NCBI GenBank assembly: GCA_040388375.1
Contig: JAZKBU010000004.1
Coordinates: 1 to 64,000, forward strand
DNA length: 64,000 nucleotides
Origin: Bacteroidota bacterium
GTDB taxonomy: Bacteria > Bacteroidota > Bacteroidia > UKL13-3
Direction of reading: 5' to 3'
Both the position numbers and the translations under genes were made by a program. Numbering within the stretch: position 1 is the stretch's first letter; each line of letters begins with the position of its first letter. The notes beneath the pieces were generated by a model, which searched no databases, was not told the DNA's origin, and saw only the letters and a list, made by a program, of their open reading frames with translations. Positions 1-10,450 of this stretch are shown one piece after another.

Positions 1-832
1 CACGTTTTAAACCTGGTGAGGTAAAAGTATAAGTAAAGTGGTTTTTGTATTTAGCCGTATCAATATAACCTGCATAAACACCTGCTGTAGTACGGTTGTA
101 ACCAGGGTATAATGGGTTTTCATCAGGTAAGTTCCAAAACACACGGCTTTGAAAACTTGAAGTATTTAATATAGTTTGTGGACTGTTAATCCAAACGGTA
201 TCAGGTGTATAGAAATTAGCAATAGGAGGTAGTAAATTATTTGCACCAACGCCCGGTATCATATCTACTCCAAAATTAAATAAATTTGCATCCTGACCAG
301 AATAAGCCATGGTACAACCACTTACATTCCAAGTTCTTCTGAAGCCAGATTTTGAAACATTAGTAACTGTAAATGCCCCTGAATTGGTAGAACAAATAGT
401 AATTTCAATTACTAAACTTTGAGCCGGGTCATAAACAAATGGTGTTTGTAAGGTAATGGACATCCAACCGGCAGCATCAGATGAAGCCGTGAGTGTGGCT
501 GCAGTATAAACATTTGTTAATCCTGTAACAATGGAAGAAGCAGGCAATGTTGTTGCTGCTGTTTGCCCCATATTAATGGTTACACCGGTAAAATTAGAAG
601 TATTGCTTGCAGTACCCTGAAAATACAATGTTGTTATTCTACCTATATAGGCTCCTGTTAATTCACCGGGAGCAACCAGAGATTGCATTGATTTTCCGGC
701 AGTACCCCAGTTAAAAGGAAAGGAATTACTAGGTGCATTTATATTCCCAGTGTAAAAGGTTGGTTGAGCACTGATTTTGCTTGCTATAGCAAGCAAAAAT
801 AAAATCAGTAATAAGTGTACGTGTTTATTCAT
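1..832 (-). CDS. Secreted surface protein, 3' part cut off by window edge
   Basis: An open frame starts at an ATG (830-832) and runs without a stop off the left edge, giving 277 codons. The first 23 residues are a classic signal peptide: MNKH, then a leucine-rich core, ending KISAQ. The rest is rich in Thr, Ser, Asn and Gly, as in beta-sandwich surface proteins. A segment near residues 215-250 (PPIANFYTPDTVWINSPQT) resembles the start of a PKD-like domain. Such proteins in Bacteroidota are often type IX secretion cargo, but the C-terminal sorting domain would lie outside the window, so this is inference. No enzyme motif is visible. The divergent neighbour is gmhA, 156 bases away. Confidence 0.8.
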   Translation of the reverse strand, partial: MNKHVHLLLILFLLAIASKISAQPTFYTGNINAPSNSFPFNWGTAGKSMQSLVAPGELTGAYIGRITTLYFQGTASNTSNFTGVTINMGQTAATTLPASSIVTGLTNVYTAATLTASSDAAGWMSITLQTPFVYDPAQSLVIEITICSTNSGAFTVTNVSKSGFRRTWNVSGCTMAYSGQDANLFNFGVDMIPGVGANNLLPPIANFYTPDTVWINSPQTILNTSSFQSRVFWNLPDENPLYPGYNRTTAGVYAGYIDTAKYKNHFTYTFTSPGLKR

Positions 833-988
833 ATTATTCTTAATTTATTATTTTATAGTTAATTAAATGCAATTTGGTAATAAATTATTAATTTATTAAA
901 CTCTAATACGAAAAAAAATGCTATTGGTTTGTAAATGTATTTAATTTTATAGATTAATGTTAATATTGAAGCAAATTATAATTTTAGC

Positions 989-1555
989 ATGAACTCTATT
1001 AAACAGCACTTTGAAGAAGCTTCTCATATTTTAACACAATTTTTAAATAATGATTCCAATTTTGAAGCTATAGAAAAAGCTGGGCAATTAATGGTAGATG
1101 CGGTTAAAAATGACGGTAAAATTTTAAGTTGTGGCAATGGAGGCAGTATGTGCGATGCCATGCACTTTGCAGAGGAATTAACCGGTAAATATAGAAATGA
1201 CAGGCCTGCTATTGGGGCTATTTCTATGAGTGACGTGAGCCACATGGCTTGTGTGGGAAATGATTACGGTTACGATTACGTTTTTAGCAGATACCTCGAA
1301 GCCGTTGGCCGCAAAGGGGATGTACTTTTGGCTATTTCCAGCAGTGGTAATTCTACTAACGTAATTAAAGCCATGGAGGTGGCAAAACAAAAAGGTATTA
1401 AAATAGTAGGACTAACGGGTAAAGACGGTGGCAAAATGGCTGGCTTATGCGATGTAGAAATAAGAGCGCCACACAGCCCGTATGCTGACAGAGCCCAGGA
1501 AATTCATATTAAAATTATTCATTCGCTGATTGACTATATCGAAAATCACGTTTAG
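989..1555 (+). CDS. gmhA: Sedoheptulose-7-phosphate isomerase GmhA
   Basis: This cytoplasmic enzyme converts D-sedoheptulose 7-phosphate to D-glycero-D-manno-heptose 7-phosphate, the first step of heptose synthesis for LPS. The 188-residue length fits the family. It is a single SIS domain with the GNGGS sugar-phosphate loop at residues 49-53 and SSSGNS at 117-122. His59, Glu63, Gln170 and His178 match the zinc/catalytic set of E. coli GmhA (His61, Glu65, Gln172, His180), all shifted by two. The gene is monocistronic and its 3' end overlaps the convergent gene by 4 bases. No other heptose genes lie in the window. Confidence 0.93.
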   Translation: MNSIKQHFEEASHILTQFLNNDSNFEAIEKAGQLMVDAVKNDGKILSCGNGGSMCDAMHFAEELTGKYRNDRPAIGAISMSDVSHMACVGNDYGYDYVFSRYLEAVGRKGDVLLAISSSGNSTNVIKAMEVAKQKGIKIVGLTGKDGGKMAGLCDVEIRAPHSPYADRAQEIHIKIIHSLIDYIENHV

Positions 1556-2403
1556 TCTCTGCTAAAAATAAAAATATTACTTCCGTCAAAGCAATAAATA
1601 TATTCTTTGCTTACAAAAGCCCATTGGGTTTTATAACTGTAACTAAAACTAAAGGAGTTTTTCACTATGCCTATTTTTAAATCAATCATGTTAACATGAT
1701 TGGCTGAAGTATGAAATAAATATTCAGTACCTAACTGCAGTGTAGTGGCATTATTTACTTTTAGTGTGCGGGTATAGGAAGCAAACACATCAAAAAATAA
1801 GATAACACTATCGTTGGACAAGATTACCTGCTTACCATTATCGGCTAAATAATTGGGTACAAAATTAAAGTTGCAAAATTGTTTTATGTTACCTGAACTT
1901 TGGTATTGTTTACCTTCTTTATCTAATTTTTTTAGCTGTAAATCGCCTAAATCAAATACCCATAAACCATTGTCATAACTTCTGGCAACGGAAGATGCCT
2001 GAATGATATTTGATTTTGTTAAATCTATTTCGCCCCGGTAGGCTAAATTATTATCTAAAAATATTACCCTGTTTATTTCTTTATAAAACACATATAACTC
2101 CATAGGGTTGGAAGCATCTATACTGGTAATATTACCACTGTAATTGTAATTTAGGGTAGCTAGTATTTTACCTGACTGGTCGTATTTATATAATTGATTG
2201 GTGGCTGAAACTACGTAAATATTGCCGAGTTCATCGGCCTGAATATACTTGGCACTTAATTTAAAGTTGCTTTTTAGTTTAGTACTGTCAAGCACCTGGC
2301 TTAACGCTTGTTTCTGACCCAAAATAAACAGCCCCGCCAAAGCAATTATTTTTACAAAAACGCTTAATTTTTTTTTAATAATTATTTGAAACTTTTCCAT
2401 CAT
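1552..2403 (-). CDS. Exported beta-propeller-like protein, function unknown
   Basis: A 283-residue protein with a long basic n-region ([12 protein letters not shown]), a hydrophobic core to about residue 30 and a QALSQ end, so it is probably exported. The mature part has repeated short blocks of the type '[24 protein letters not shown]', '[10 protein letters not shown]' and '[22 protein letters not shown]'. These look like blades of a WD/NHL-like propeller. No enzyme motif was found. Its ATG overlaps the lpxH stop by 4 bases (ATGA), so the two are probably translationally coupled, which suggests but does not prove a link to lipid A or the envelope. Confidence 0.75.
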   Translation of the reverse strand: MMEKFQIIIKKKLSVFVKIIALAGLFILGQKQALSQVLDSTKLKSNFKLSAKYIQADELGNIYVVSATNQLYKYDQSGKILATLNYNYSGNITSIDASNPMELYVFYKEINRVIFLDNNLAYRGEIDLTKSNIIQASSVARSYDNGLWVFDLGDLQLKKLDKEGKQYQSSGNIKQFCNFNFVPNYLADNGKQVILSNDSVILFFDVFASYTRTLKVNNATTLQLGTEYLFHTSANHVNMIDLKIGIVKNSFSFSYSYKTQWAFVSKEYIYCFDGSNIFIFSRD

Positions 2404-3173
2404 TTTTCCGAGTAAACAAAACTCTCTGAGGGACTTGTGTAACTTTTTAACGCTACACTATCTTCATCAATTACTAAATAGGTATTGTATTCAATCCAAT
2501 CGCCTAAATTAATATAGGAACTTGTTTTGGTGAGTTGATAAACCATAGGCAAATGCCTGTGACCAAAAATAAAAAAATCAATATTTTCATGTGCTAAAAA
2601 TTGACGCGCATGTTGAATTAAGAATTCTTTTTCACCATAAAAAGCATGGTTATCGCTATAGGTTTTTTCTTTGCTTTTATGGCTAAACCAGTTGGCTATA
2701 CCTATACCTATGTTTGGGTGAAAAAAGGCAAATAAGCGTTGAAAAAACTTGTTCCTGTATATGCCTAATATGAATTTAAATTTAAACTGACGCGGGCCTA
2801 ATCCATCGCCATGGCCAATGTATAATTTTTTACCTGCTATGGTTTTTATAATGGGTTTACTGTAAACCATACATCCAATTTCTTTCTCTAAATAACCAAA
2901 TTGCCATAAATCGTGGTTACCGTGAAAAACATGAACGGGAATTCCACTATCTGTAAAATGGGCTAATTTAGCCAGTAAACGGACAAAACCTTTTGGAACA
3001 ACGGTTTTAAACTCAAACCAAAAATCAAAAATATCACCAACAATATAAAGCTCTTTGCAATCGGCTTCTATTTCATTTAAAAATGATATGATACGTTTTT
3101 CGCGTTCTCTACTTTCTTCAAAAGTGGGAATACCTAAATGAAAGTCTGATATGAAGTAAGTTTTTTTTTGCAC
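2400..3173 (-). CDS. lpxH: UDP-2,3-diacylglucosamine diphosphatase (LpxH-type)
   Basis: A calcineurin-like metallophosphoesterase of 257 residues. LpxH family members cleave UDP-2,3-diacylglucosamine to lipid X and UMP at the inner membrane, step four of lipid A synthesis. The metal motifs appear in order: SDFHLG (Asp10, His12), GDIFDFW (Asp47), GNHD (Asn86, His87), GHGD (His121) and GHRH (His205, His207). The region at residues 130-165 is basic and aromatic, as in the membrane-facing lid of the family. The start codon is GTG, directly before a run of A bases. It sits 17 bases after the LUD gene and overlaps the next gene by 4 bases. An LpxG/LpxI role is excluded by family type. Confidence 0.87.
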   Translation of the reverse strand: MQKKTYFISDFHLGIPTFEESREREKRIISFLNEIEADCKELYIVGDIFDFWFEFKTVVPKGFVRLLAKLAHFTDSGIPVHVFHGNHDLWQFGYLEKEIGCMVYSKPIIKTIAGKKLYIGHGDGLGPRQFKFKFILGIYRNKFFQRLFAFFHPNIGIGIANWFSHKSKEKTYSDNHAFYGEKEFLIQHARQFLAHENIDFFIFGHRHLPMVYQLTKTSSYINLGDWIEYNTYLVIDEDSVALKSYTSPSESFVYSEK

Positions 3174-3190
3174 GTTACAGAATCTGTTTC

Positions 3191-3856
3191 CTAGTCTTTT
3201 CTTTCATCGTCCACCACAAAAACAAAAATTTCTGTAGGACCATGGGCCCCAATTACCAAGGTGCTTTCAATATCTGCTGTTCTGCTAGGGCCTGTAATAA
3301 AACTAAGCATAGATGGTATGTTTTTTCCGTACCTGTTTTTAACCAGTTGAAAGCCATCTTTCATTTCCATTACCACTTGCGATTTTTTGGCCATTACTAT
3401 ATGTACCGGAGGCCATATGGTTAATGCCCTGCTATTGGCACTTGAACTTACTAATATAGTGCCTGTACGTGCAATTAAAGCCTCGCACGAAGTAATAGCA
3501 CCCTGCACTTTATCTAAAAATTCTTTTCTATGGCTAAAATTAATACCGGTATCTTTTAGCATATCCTGCAATTGATGTTCCCAACAGAAAAAATGTTTCC
3601 ATTTACGTTGGTCAAGTAGGGTTATCAATTTATCTAAAAAATCGAATTGGTTGCTGCAGTATATAAACTGGCCACTTGCTTCGGTTAGTTGCCTGGCAAA
3701 TACTTCTACTACATTGCTATCTGAGCTGGGCTGCACATAAACATTGCTATCCAAATCAATATTGGCATATTGATTTTTACCTTTAAAAGTAAGTGCTTGT
3801 CTTACTTTTTTAAGTATTTTTTCTTTAGGCGTTACTTGCTGCTCCACTAGTTGCAA
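3191..3856 (-). CDS. LUD-domain protein (LutC/YkgG-like)
   Basis: A 221-residue protein. The C-terminal half carries the LUD fold hallmarks: a CEALIARTGTILVSSS segment near residues 129-144 with its conserved Glu and TGT, then RALTIWPPVHIVM, then SFITGPSRTADIE near 186-198 and a GAHGPTE ending. LutC belongs to the iron-sulfur lactate dehydrogenase complex LutABC, but lutA and lutB are absent here and stand-alone LUD proteins are common in Bacteroidota. The lactate role is therefore unsupported. The start used is TTG; a GTG nine bases further in is an alternative. It probably shares a transcript with lpxH, 17 bases downstream. Confidence 0.8.
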   Translation of the reverse strand: MQLVEQQVTPKEKILKKVRQALTFKGKNQYANIDLDSNVYVQPSSDSNVVEVFARQLTEASGQFIYCSNQFDFLDKLITLLDQRKWKHFFCWEHQLQDMLKDTGINFSHRKEFLDKVQGAITSCEALIARTGTILVSSSANSRALTIWPPVHIVMAKKSQVVMEMKDGFQLVKNRYGKNIPSMLSFITGPSRTADIESTLVIGAHGPTEIFVFVVDDERKD

Positions 3857-3907
3857 GGTATAAATATTTTATAAAATAAAAACTCCATTTAACAACATTT
3901 TGGGTTG

Positions 3908-5470
3908 TTAGGCTTTATACTCTCCAAAAACATTTCTAAATGTATCAGCTACTTCGCCCAATGTAGCATACTGTTCAACGGCATCAATAATAAAAGGCAT
4001 TACATTACTTCCATCTTTAGCCGCTTGGTCTAATTGGGTTAAACAATATTTTACTTTGTCATTATCACGTTCTGCTTTTAGCTGGTTTATTCTGGCTGTT
4101 TGCTGTACTCTGATACTATCATCAATTTTAAATGCCGGAGGAGCTACTTCTTCTTTTACGGTAAACTTATTTACACCTACAATTACTTTTTCATTGCGTT
4201 CTATATCGGTTTGGTATTTATAACTGGCACTGGCTATTTCATTTTGCATATAGCCTTGCTCAATAGCATTTACACTGCCCCCCATGGCATCAATACGTTC
4301 AATGTATTTCCACGCTTCAGCTTCTACTTGGTTAGTTAATTCTTCTATAAAATAACTTCCACCTAACGGATCAACGGTATCAACCACACCACTTTCAAAA
4401 GCTATTATTTGTTGAGTGCGTAAAGCTGTTCGCGCTGCAGCTTCGGTAGGTAAACTCAATGCTTCGTCAAAACCATTGGTATGTAAACTTTGGGTACCAC
4501 CCAATACGGCTGCCATGGCTTGTATCGTTACACGGGCTATATTGTTTTCTGCTTGTTGTGCTTGTAATGTACTGCCTCCTGTTTGGGTATGAAAACGCAA
4601 CATCATGGCTTTTGGATTGGTTGCTCCCAGGTCTTTAGCCATTTTAGCCCACATTCTGCGTGCAGCTCTGAACTTGGCTATTTCTTCAAAAAAATTATTG
4701 TGTGCATTGAAAAAAAACGACAAGCGCTGACCAAATACATTTATATCTAATCCTTTGGCAATAGCTGCTTCGCTATAGGCTTTAGCATTGGCTAAAGTAA
4801 AGGCTATTTCTTGCACTGCGGTACTTCCAGCTTCACGTATATGGTAACCTGAAATAGAAATGGTATTCCATTTAGGAACTTCTTTACTACAGTATTCAAA
4901 AATATCGGTAATAATGCGCATGCTGGGTTTTGGCGGATAAATATAGGTGCCGCGCGCAGCGTATTCTTTCAATATATCGTTTTGTATGGTACCTGAAATT
5001 TTCTTTATATCGGCTCCTTGTTTTTTTGCCAGTGCAATATAAAACGACAATAAGGTGGATGCCGTTGCATTGATGGTCATACTGGTTGTAATGTCTTGTA
5101 ATTGTATGCCGTCAAAAAGCGTTTCTATATCGCGTAAGCTATCAATAGCCACTCCTACTTTACCTACTTCTCCTTCGCTCATTACATGGTCGCTATCATA
5201 CCCTATTTGGGTTGGTAAATCAAAAGCTACTGATAAACCCATAGTACCGTTGGCTAATAAATATTTATACCGTTTGTTAGATTCTTCGGCTGTTGAAAAA
5301 CCTGCATATTGGCGCATAGTCCATAAACGTCCTCTATACATATCTGGCTGAACGCCTCTTGTGTAAGGAAATTCACCCGGTAATTCATTATTTACTAAAT
5401 TACCTGCGGGGCTATAAAGTTCTTTTATTTCTATGTTGCTATCGGTTATAAATTTTTTGTTTTCCGTCAT
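3908..5470 (-). CDS. Acyl-CoA mutase large subunit (methylmalonyl-CoA mutase type), no B12 domain
   Basis: The TIM-barrel, substrate-binding part of a cobalamin-dependent acyl-CoA mutase, 520 residues. Members interconvert succinyl-CoA and (R)-methylmalonyl-CoA. Tyr55 in RQYAGFST and Arg173 in [10 protein letters not shown] match the Tyr/Arg pair of true methylmalonyl-CoA mutases, and His210 lies in [11 protein letters not shown]. The protein ends at FGEYKA, before the usual B12-binding domain (DxHxxG), as in archaeal-type enzymes with a separate cobalamin subunit. No such subunit lies in the window. ATG 5470 was chosen because a TATATTTG box at 5494-5501 lies inside a longer open frame that begins at 5506, so the transcript probably starts after 5494. 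Confidence 0.88.
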   Translation of the reverse strand: MTENKKFITDSNIEIKELYSPAGNLVNNELPGEFPYTRGVQPDMYRGRLWTMRQYAGFSTAEESNKRYKYLLANGTMGLSVAFDLPTQIGYDSDHVMSEGEVGKVGVAIDSLRDIETLFDGIQLQDITTSMTINATASTLLSFYIALAKKQGADIKKISGTIQNDILKEYAARGTYIYPPKPSMRIITDIFEYCSKEVPKWNTISISGYHIREAGSTAVQEIAFTLANAKAYSEAAIAKGLDINVFGQRLSFFFNAHNNFFEEIAKFRAARRMWAKMAKDLGATNPKAMMLRFHTQTGGSTLQAQQAENNIARVTIQAMAAVLGGTQSLHTNGFDEALSLPTEAAARTALRTQQIIAFESGVVDTVDPLGGSYFIEELTNQVEAEAWKYIERIDAMGGSVNAIEQGYMQNEIASASYKYQTDIERNEKVIVGVNKFTVKEEVAPPAFKIDDSIRVQQTARINQLKAERDNDKVKYCLTQLDQAAKDGSNVMPFIIDAVEQYATLGEVADTFRNVFGEYKA

Positions 5471-5493
5471 TATACCATTAATTAAAAGGAGGG

Positions 5494-5501
5494 CAAATAT
5501 A
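5494..5501 (-). promoter_or_regulatory. Bacteroidota -7 promoter box of the acyl-CoA mutase gene
   Basis: On the minus strand this reads TATATTTG, an exact match to TAnnTTTG. It lies 23 bases upstream of the chosen ATG. No clear TTG box sits at the usual distance upstream, so the promoter may be weak or activator-dependent. Confidence 0.5.
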
Positions 5502-5574
5502 ACCAAAGTTAAAAGGTTTCTATTTTTTGTTATGGCTTATTCCTTGAGTCATTAACCCAATTAACTAAACTAAA

Positions 5575-5605
5575 AAGGGTGCTTCAACAAGTTGAAACAC
5601 CCTTT
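5575..5605 (-). terminator. Rho-independent terminator of gapA
   Basis: A hairpin with arms AAAGGGTG/CACCCTTT and TTCAAC/GTTGAA, one unpaired base on each side between the arm pairs and an AA loop. On the minus strand it is followed by a T-rich tract and begins 26 bases after the gapA stop. Confidence 0.82.
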
Positions 5606-5630
5606 CGTAATATTACTAAATTCAGTATTA

Positions 5631-6638
<1,008 letters not shown>

Positions 6639-6672
6639 TTATTTAATAATTAAGACTTTAAATAACTGGCTG

Positions 6673-6702
6673 CGAAAATAAAATTGATTTTAAGTAAAAC
6701 AA
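6673..6702 (-). promoter_or_regulatory. gapA promoter, Bacteroidota type
   Basis: On the minus strand a TTG (6700-6702) is followed after 19 bases by TATTTTCG (6673-6680), close to the TTG-N19-TAnnTTTG pattern. Transcription would start about 35-40 bases before the gapA ATG. Confidence 0.6.
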
Positions 6703-6725
6703 CTCTATTTTTTGGAGGCTGATAT

Positions 6726-7910
6726 TTATTGGTTTTTAGGTGTTTCCAAAACCGGTTCGGCAAATGCTTGTTTACGGCTAAAAAGTAAATAGTTAATATG
6801 GAACCAAATAAAAATGCAAGGTACTGCTTTTAATACGTATGGAGTAACTATATGTACTCTTACATAAGGCGGAAATAAATCGGTTGGCGAAAGGCTGGTA
6901 AACAACAAACAAAATACCAATAAGCCATTTTTTAATTTGCTTGGTGGTGCAACCAAATAATAAATAGCCACCCCAACCAAAGCTATATTAAAGGTAGACG
7001 ATTCAGCTTTATGGTTAAAAATAATAACCCAGATTAAACTGCTGGCAAATAACAAAGCCCGTTTTGTCCAGTCGGTGGTTTTAATATGTAAAACAATACT
7101 TACTAATAAAATAAGCAGACCTAAACCAACCACCAATGTTTTGTTTGGTTCTATAAAAAACCAAGTTTTTAACCAACCCATTACGGAAAGACCAAAACTC
7201 ACGGAATGGTCTTGTTGTAACATATTCCACCAACTTATATACAAATGCAGTAGTTGATTCATATTAACCACTAAGAGCGGAATAGCCAATAAAAGCATAA
7301 ACCAAACGGCTGACCAAACAATGAATTTTTCTTTGTATTTGTACAATAAGAACAATGGGAAAAGTATTAAACCAAATAATTTAATAAACACGGAAAGCAT
7401 GAGCATTAAAGCCGCCCAGTGTGGTTTGTCTGTTTCGAAAAAATGATAGGCAAACAAAAACAAAGCCACCATCATTACATTGGTTTGGGCACTTTGTAAA
7501 CTGGTAAGCGTTTCGAAAAAAATAAGTAATAAGGCTATTTGTTTCTGTGTATTGGTAAATAGTTTTAGTTTAAAAACCGCCCAAAGTAATAAAGAGGTAT
7601 TGAGTAAATTCCAAATTACTAAGCCAAACCAATTGGGCAACAAAGCAAATGGCGCCATAGCCAAGGCAAAAGCCGGGCTGTATTTGAATAAATCATATTG
7701 GTCGGTTAAATGTTCAATGTATAAATCCTGCCCATTTATTAAATGCCAGAATGAATACTTAAAAATAATAAAATTATTGTAATGGGTATAGGTTCCGCCA
7801 AAAGTATTGTCGGGTAACAAATACAAATGTACGCTTGCTATAATGGTGGCTAAAATATAAAGCCCAATGAGGGTTTTATTTTGCATAAAGAAGGCTTTTA
7901 TTTTTTGCAT
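6726..7910 (-). CDS. GT87-family membrane glycosyltransferase
   Basis: An integral membrane protein of about 394 residues with roughly ten hydrophobic segments. It resembles the DUF2029/GT87 family, whose characterised actinobacterial members are polyprenyl-phosphate-mannose-dependent mannosyltransferases. Supporting features are a periplasmic loop after the first segment with acidic and aromatic residues (HLINGQDLYIEHLTDQYDLFKYSPAFAL) and short charged cytoplasmic turns. The donor and acceptor are unknown here. Two adjacent ATGs (7913 and 7910) are possible starts. The stop of the upstream RDD gene is at 7919, so the two are probably cotranscribed. Confidence 0.72.
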   Translation of the reverse strand: MQKIKAFFMQNKTLIGLYILATIIASVHLYLLPDNTFGGTYTHYNNFIIFKYSFWHLINGQDLYIEHLTDQYDLFKYSPAFALAMAPFALLPNWFGLVIWNLLNTSLLLWAVFKLKLFTNTQKQIALLLIFFETLTSLQSAQTNVMMVALFLFAYHFFETDKPHWAALMLMLSVFIKLFGLILFPLFLLYKYKEKFIVWSAVWFMLLLAIPLLVVNMNQLLHLYISWWNMLQQDHSVSFGLSVMGWLKTWFFIEPNKTLVVGLGLLILLVSIVLHIKTTDWTKRALLFASSLIWVIIFNHKAESSTFNIALVGVAIYYLVAPPSKLKNGLLVFCLLFTSLSPTDLFPPYVRVHIVTPYVLKAVPCIFIWFHINYLLFSRKQAFAEPVLETPKNQ

Positions 7911-7918
7911 CATCGTAT

Positions 7919-8308
7919 TTATAATTCTATCATCACACTTCCCGAAACAAAATCATGAATTGCTCTTCTGTTGGGATTGCTATGAATAGTTAAAAATGAA
8001 ATTGAACCTAAAATTAATTTAATAGGATATCTAAAAAGTGCTTGAAAAAAATCAATTTTCTTACTGGTATCCTCTGCTTTCCTCACTCTTATCCCCATCA
8101 TATAATTTCCTAAAGTACATCCTAAACTTACACAAATTGGATCAAACAAAACTACAATCAGTACAAAAAGAAAAACTCTAATCTCATCATAAATATTAGG
8201 AAATTTATCTAGCAGCATAGATGTAATATACATTAAAATAATAACTAGGATTCCATCAATAAGGGAAGACTGTATTCTTGCTAAAAGTGTTGGATATTTT
8301 TCTTCCAT
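7919..8308 (-). CDS. RDD-family membrane protein
   Basis: A small membrane protein of 129 residues with three hydrophobic segments, near residues 18-33, 41-62 and 85-105. RDD hallmarks are Arg11 and Asp18 in the first segment (ARIQSSLIDGILV), the CTLGNYMMGIRV turn near residues 64-75, and the C-terminal NRRAIHDFVSGSVM. RDD proteins are poorly characterised; some act in ion or osmolyte transport. It sits between comM (upstream, 6 bases) and the GT87 gene (downstream, about 5 bases), probably in one operon. Confidence 0.82.
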   Translation of the reverse strand: MEEKYPTLLARIQSSLIDGILVIILMYITSMLLDKFPNIYDEIRVFLFVLIVVLFDPICVSLGCTLGNYMMGIRVRKAEDTSKKIDFFQALFRYPIKLILGSISFLTIHSNPNRRAIHDFVSGSVMIEL

Positions 8309-8314
8309 ATTCTA

Positions 8315-9871
8315 TTAATTATTATTACCAGCCCATGTTTCTCTATCCAAACTACGGTATTGAATAGCTTCTGCTAAATGTTCTGTTTTTATTTCTTCGC
8401 TACCTGCTAAATCGCTAATGGTACGTGCTACTTTTAAAATCCTGTCATATGCTCTGGCCGACAGTTGTAATTTATTCATGGCTGTTTTTAACAGGGTTTG
8501 CCCTATATTACTTATCTGGCAAAGTTCTCTTACCTGTGTACTGCTCATTTGGGCATTACTATAAATATTGGGGTTACCGGCAAAACGATTGCTTTGAATT
8601 TCTCTTGCTTTGATAACACGTTCTCTGATTTTTTCGCTGCGTTCGGCTTTTCGCGAATCAGCTAACTGGTCAAAATTAACGGGTGTTACTTCTATATGTA
8701 TATCTATCCTGTCTAATAAAGGACCTGATACTTTACTTAAATATTTTTGCACTACGCTTGTTCCGCATACACACTCTTTTTCAGGATGGTTAAAATAACC
8801 GCAAGGGCAAGGATTCATGCTTGCTACCAACATAAAACTGGTTGGATATTCAATACTAAATTTAGCTCTTGAAATTGTTACACGCCTTTCTTCTAAGGGT
8901 TGGCGCATTACTTCTAAAACGGTTCGTTTAAACTCGGGTAATTCATCTAAAAATAAAACACCGTTATGGGCCAAACTTATTTCGCCCGGTTGTGGTACAT
9001 TGCCTCCGCCTACCAATGCTATATCGCTAATGGTATGGTGTGGCGCCCTGAAAGGACGTGAATACAATAAGGATGAGTTGCTTTTAAGTCTGCCTGCTAC
9101 TGAATGTATTTTAGTTGTTTCTAAGGCCTCGTGTAAGTTTAAAGGCGGCAATATGCTCGGTAAACGCTTAGCCAACATGGTTTTTCCGGCACCCGGAGGG
9201 CCAATCAAAATAACATTGTGTCCACCTGCTGCTGCTATTTCTAAAGCTCGTTTTATATTTTCCTGTCCGCGTACATCTGCAAAATCATCTTCGTTTAAAG
9301 CCAAATTATCTTCAAACTCCTTGCGGGTATCAATTTCGTATGGTGCTAAATGGCTTTCATCGCCATTGAAAAACTCAATAATTTCGCGAATATGGGTAGC
9401 ACCGTATACTTTTAAATTATTTACAATGGCTGCCTCACGTGCATTTTCTTTGGGTAAAATAAAGCCTGCAAAGCCTTCTTCGCGTGCTTTAATGGCAATG
9501 GGTAAAGCTCCTTTGATGGGTTTTAAATAACCATCTAAGCTTAGTTCGCCCATAATAATATACTTTTCTACATGCTCTGCATTCAACTGGTCTGATGCGG
9601 CTAAATAACCAATGGCTATTGTTGCATCGTAAGCGGAACCCTCTTTGCGTATATCGGCAGGTGCCATATTAATAACTACTTTTTGCCTTGGCATTTTATA
9701 GTGGTTATTTTTTAAGGCTGTTTCTATTCTGTGTTGACTTTCTTTTACGGCATTGTCAGGTAAGCCTACTAAAAAATAGCCTACTCCATTTCCCTCTCCC
9801 ACATTTACCTCTACGGTTATAGTTACAGCATCAACACCATGTACTGCGCTGCCAAATGTTCTAACAAGCAT
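8315..9871 (-). CDS. comM: ComM/YifB-type Mg-chelatase-like AAA+ ATPase
   Basis: A 518-residue member of the YifB/ComM family. ComM is a hexameric helicase that promotes branch migration during natural transformation. The N-terminal ChlI-like domain (residues 1-170, with VGLPDNAVKESQHRI) is followed by an AAA+ core with Walker A GPPGAGKT (224-231), Walker B VLFLDE (305-310) and a Cys cluster at 354, 356, 367 and 369 (NPCPCGYF...ECVCG). The C-terminal Mg-chelatase domain ends with SARAYDRILKVARTIADL-like sequence. The start MLVRTFGSAVHG matches the family; a longer in-frame extension to 9937 has no family support. Confidence 0.94.
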   Translation of the reverse strand: MLVRTFGSAVHGVDAVTITVEVNVGEGNGVGYFLVGLPDNAVKESQHRIETALKNNHYKMPRQKVVINMAPADIRKEGSAYDATIAIGYLAASDQLNAEHVEKYIIMGELSLDGYLKPIKGALPIAIKAREEGFAGFILPKENAREAAIVNNLKVYGATHIREIIEFFNGDESHLAPYEIDTRKEFEDNLALNEDDFADVRGQENIKRALEIAAAGGHNVILIGPPGAGKTMLAKRLPSILPPLNLHEALETTKIHSVAGRLKSNSSLLYSRPFRAPHHTISDIALVGGGNVPQPGEISLAHNGVLFLDELPEFKRTVLEVMRQPLEERRVTISRAKFSIEYPTSFMLVASMNPCPCGYFNHPEKECVCGTSVVQKYLSKVSGPLLDRIDIHIEVTPVNFDQLADSRKAERSEKIRERVIKAREIQSNRFAGNPNIYSNAQMSSTQVRELCQISNIGQTLLKTAMNKLQLSARAYDRILKVARTISDLAGSEEIKTEHLAEAIQYRSLDRETWAGNNN

Positions 9872-9954
9872 AAACGAACTGTTTAAATAATATTGTAAAG
9901 CAATAAAATGAATTGTTCCCTGATTTGAAAGGCACAATTACTGAAAAAATAAAT

Positions 9955-10386
9955 TTATTTTTTCTTGCCAGGCTTTGGACCAAAGCCTTGTTCAATTAAG
10001 GCGTCCCAGTATTCACGTCCATAAGCTACAAAAACTTCATCGCTTGGCTTTAAGTTACGGCTGGCTATAATATATACTCTACCGCGAATAATTTCGAAAC
10101 GTGCATTGTTTCTTAAGCCGGGTATTTTGGTAAAGCCGTTGGCATCGTTGCAATAACGTGCCATACTATCTAAATGGTTTTGGGCATCAATGCATTTCTT
10201 TTCGCTTATGTAAAAGTAATAGGCTCCTACACCATCTTTCATATCGCCATTTCTACGCTCACACTCTTTCCAGGTTATTACATCACCTGTGTATTCAACT
10301 ACTTTTTCTCCTCTTTTTATTAATGAATCTGTAAACAATCCTTTGCCCGCACCTTTTAAAATGCTGTTATCAATATATAATGCCAT
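9955..10386 (-). CDS. SET-domain protein lysine methyltransferase-like
   Basis: A 143-residue protein that is essentially a minimal SET domain. GKGLF (residues 14-18) starts the fold, GVGAYYFYI (52-60) follows, the AdoMet/pseudoknot motif appears as RYCND (77-81; RFxNH in eukaryotes), and GREYW (123-127) closes the site. Pre- and post-SET zinc clusters are absent, as in viral and bacterial minimal SET proteins. It would transfer methyl groups from AdoMet to a lysine, but the substrate is unknown. The C-terminus is basic (GPKPGKKK). It starts 65 bases after the GH3-family gene on the same strand. Confidence 0.85.
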   Translation of the reverse strand: MALYIDNSILKGAGKGLFTDSLIKRGEKVVEYTGDVITWKECERRNGDMKDGVGAYYFYISEKKCIDAQNHLDSMARYCNDANGFTKIPGLRNNARFEIIRGRVYIIASRNLKPSDEVFVAYGREYWDALIEQGFGPKPGKKK

Positions 10387-10450
10387 TGTTGCAAATGTGC
10401 TTTTTTTAAAGCAAAAAGTAAAGTGTTGCTTTTAAGAGAAAGAAAATATG

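Noticed and set aside
8817-9530. Long antisense open frame (237 codons) across comM
   Set aside because: It lies fully inside the conserved ATPase gene on the other strand and its translation shows no domain or codon pattern of its own.
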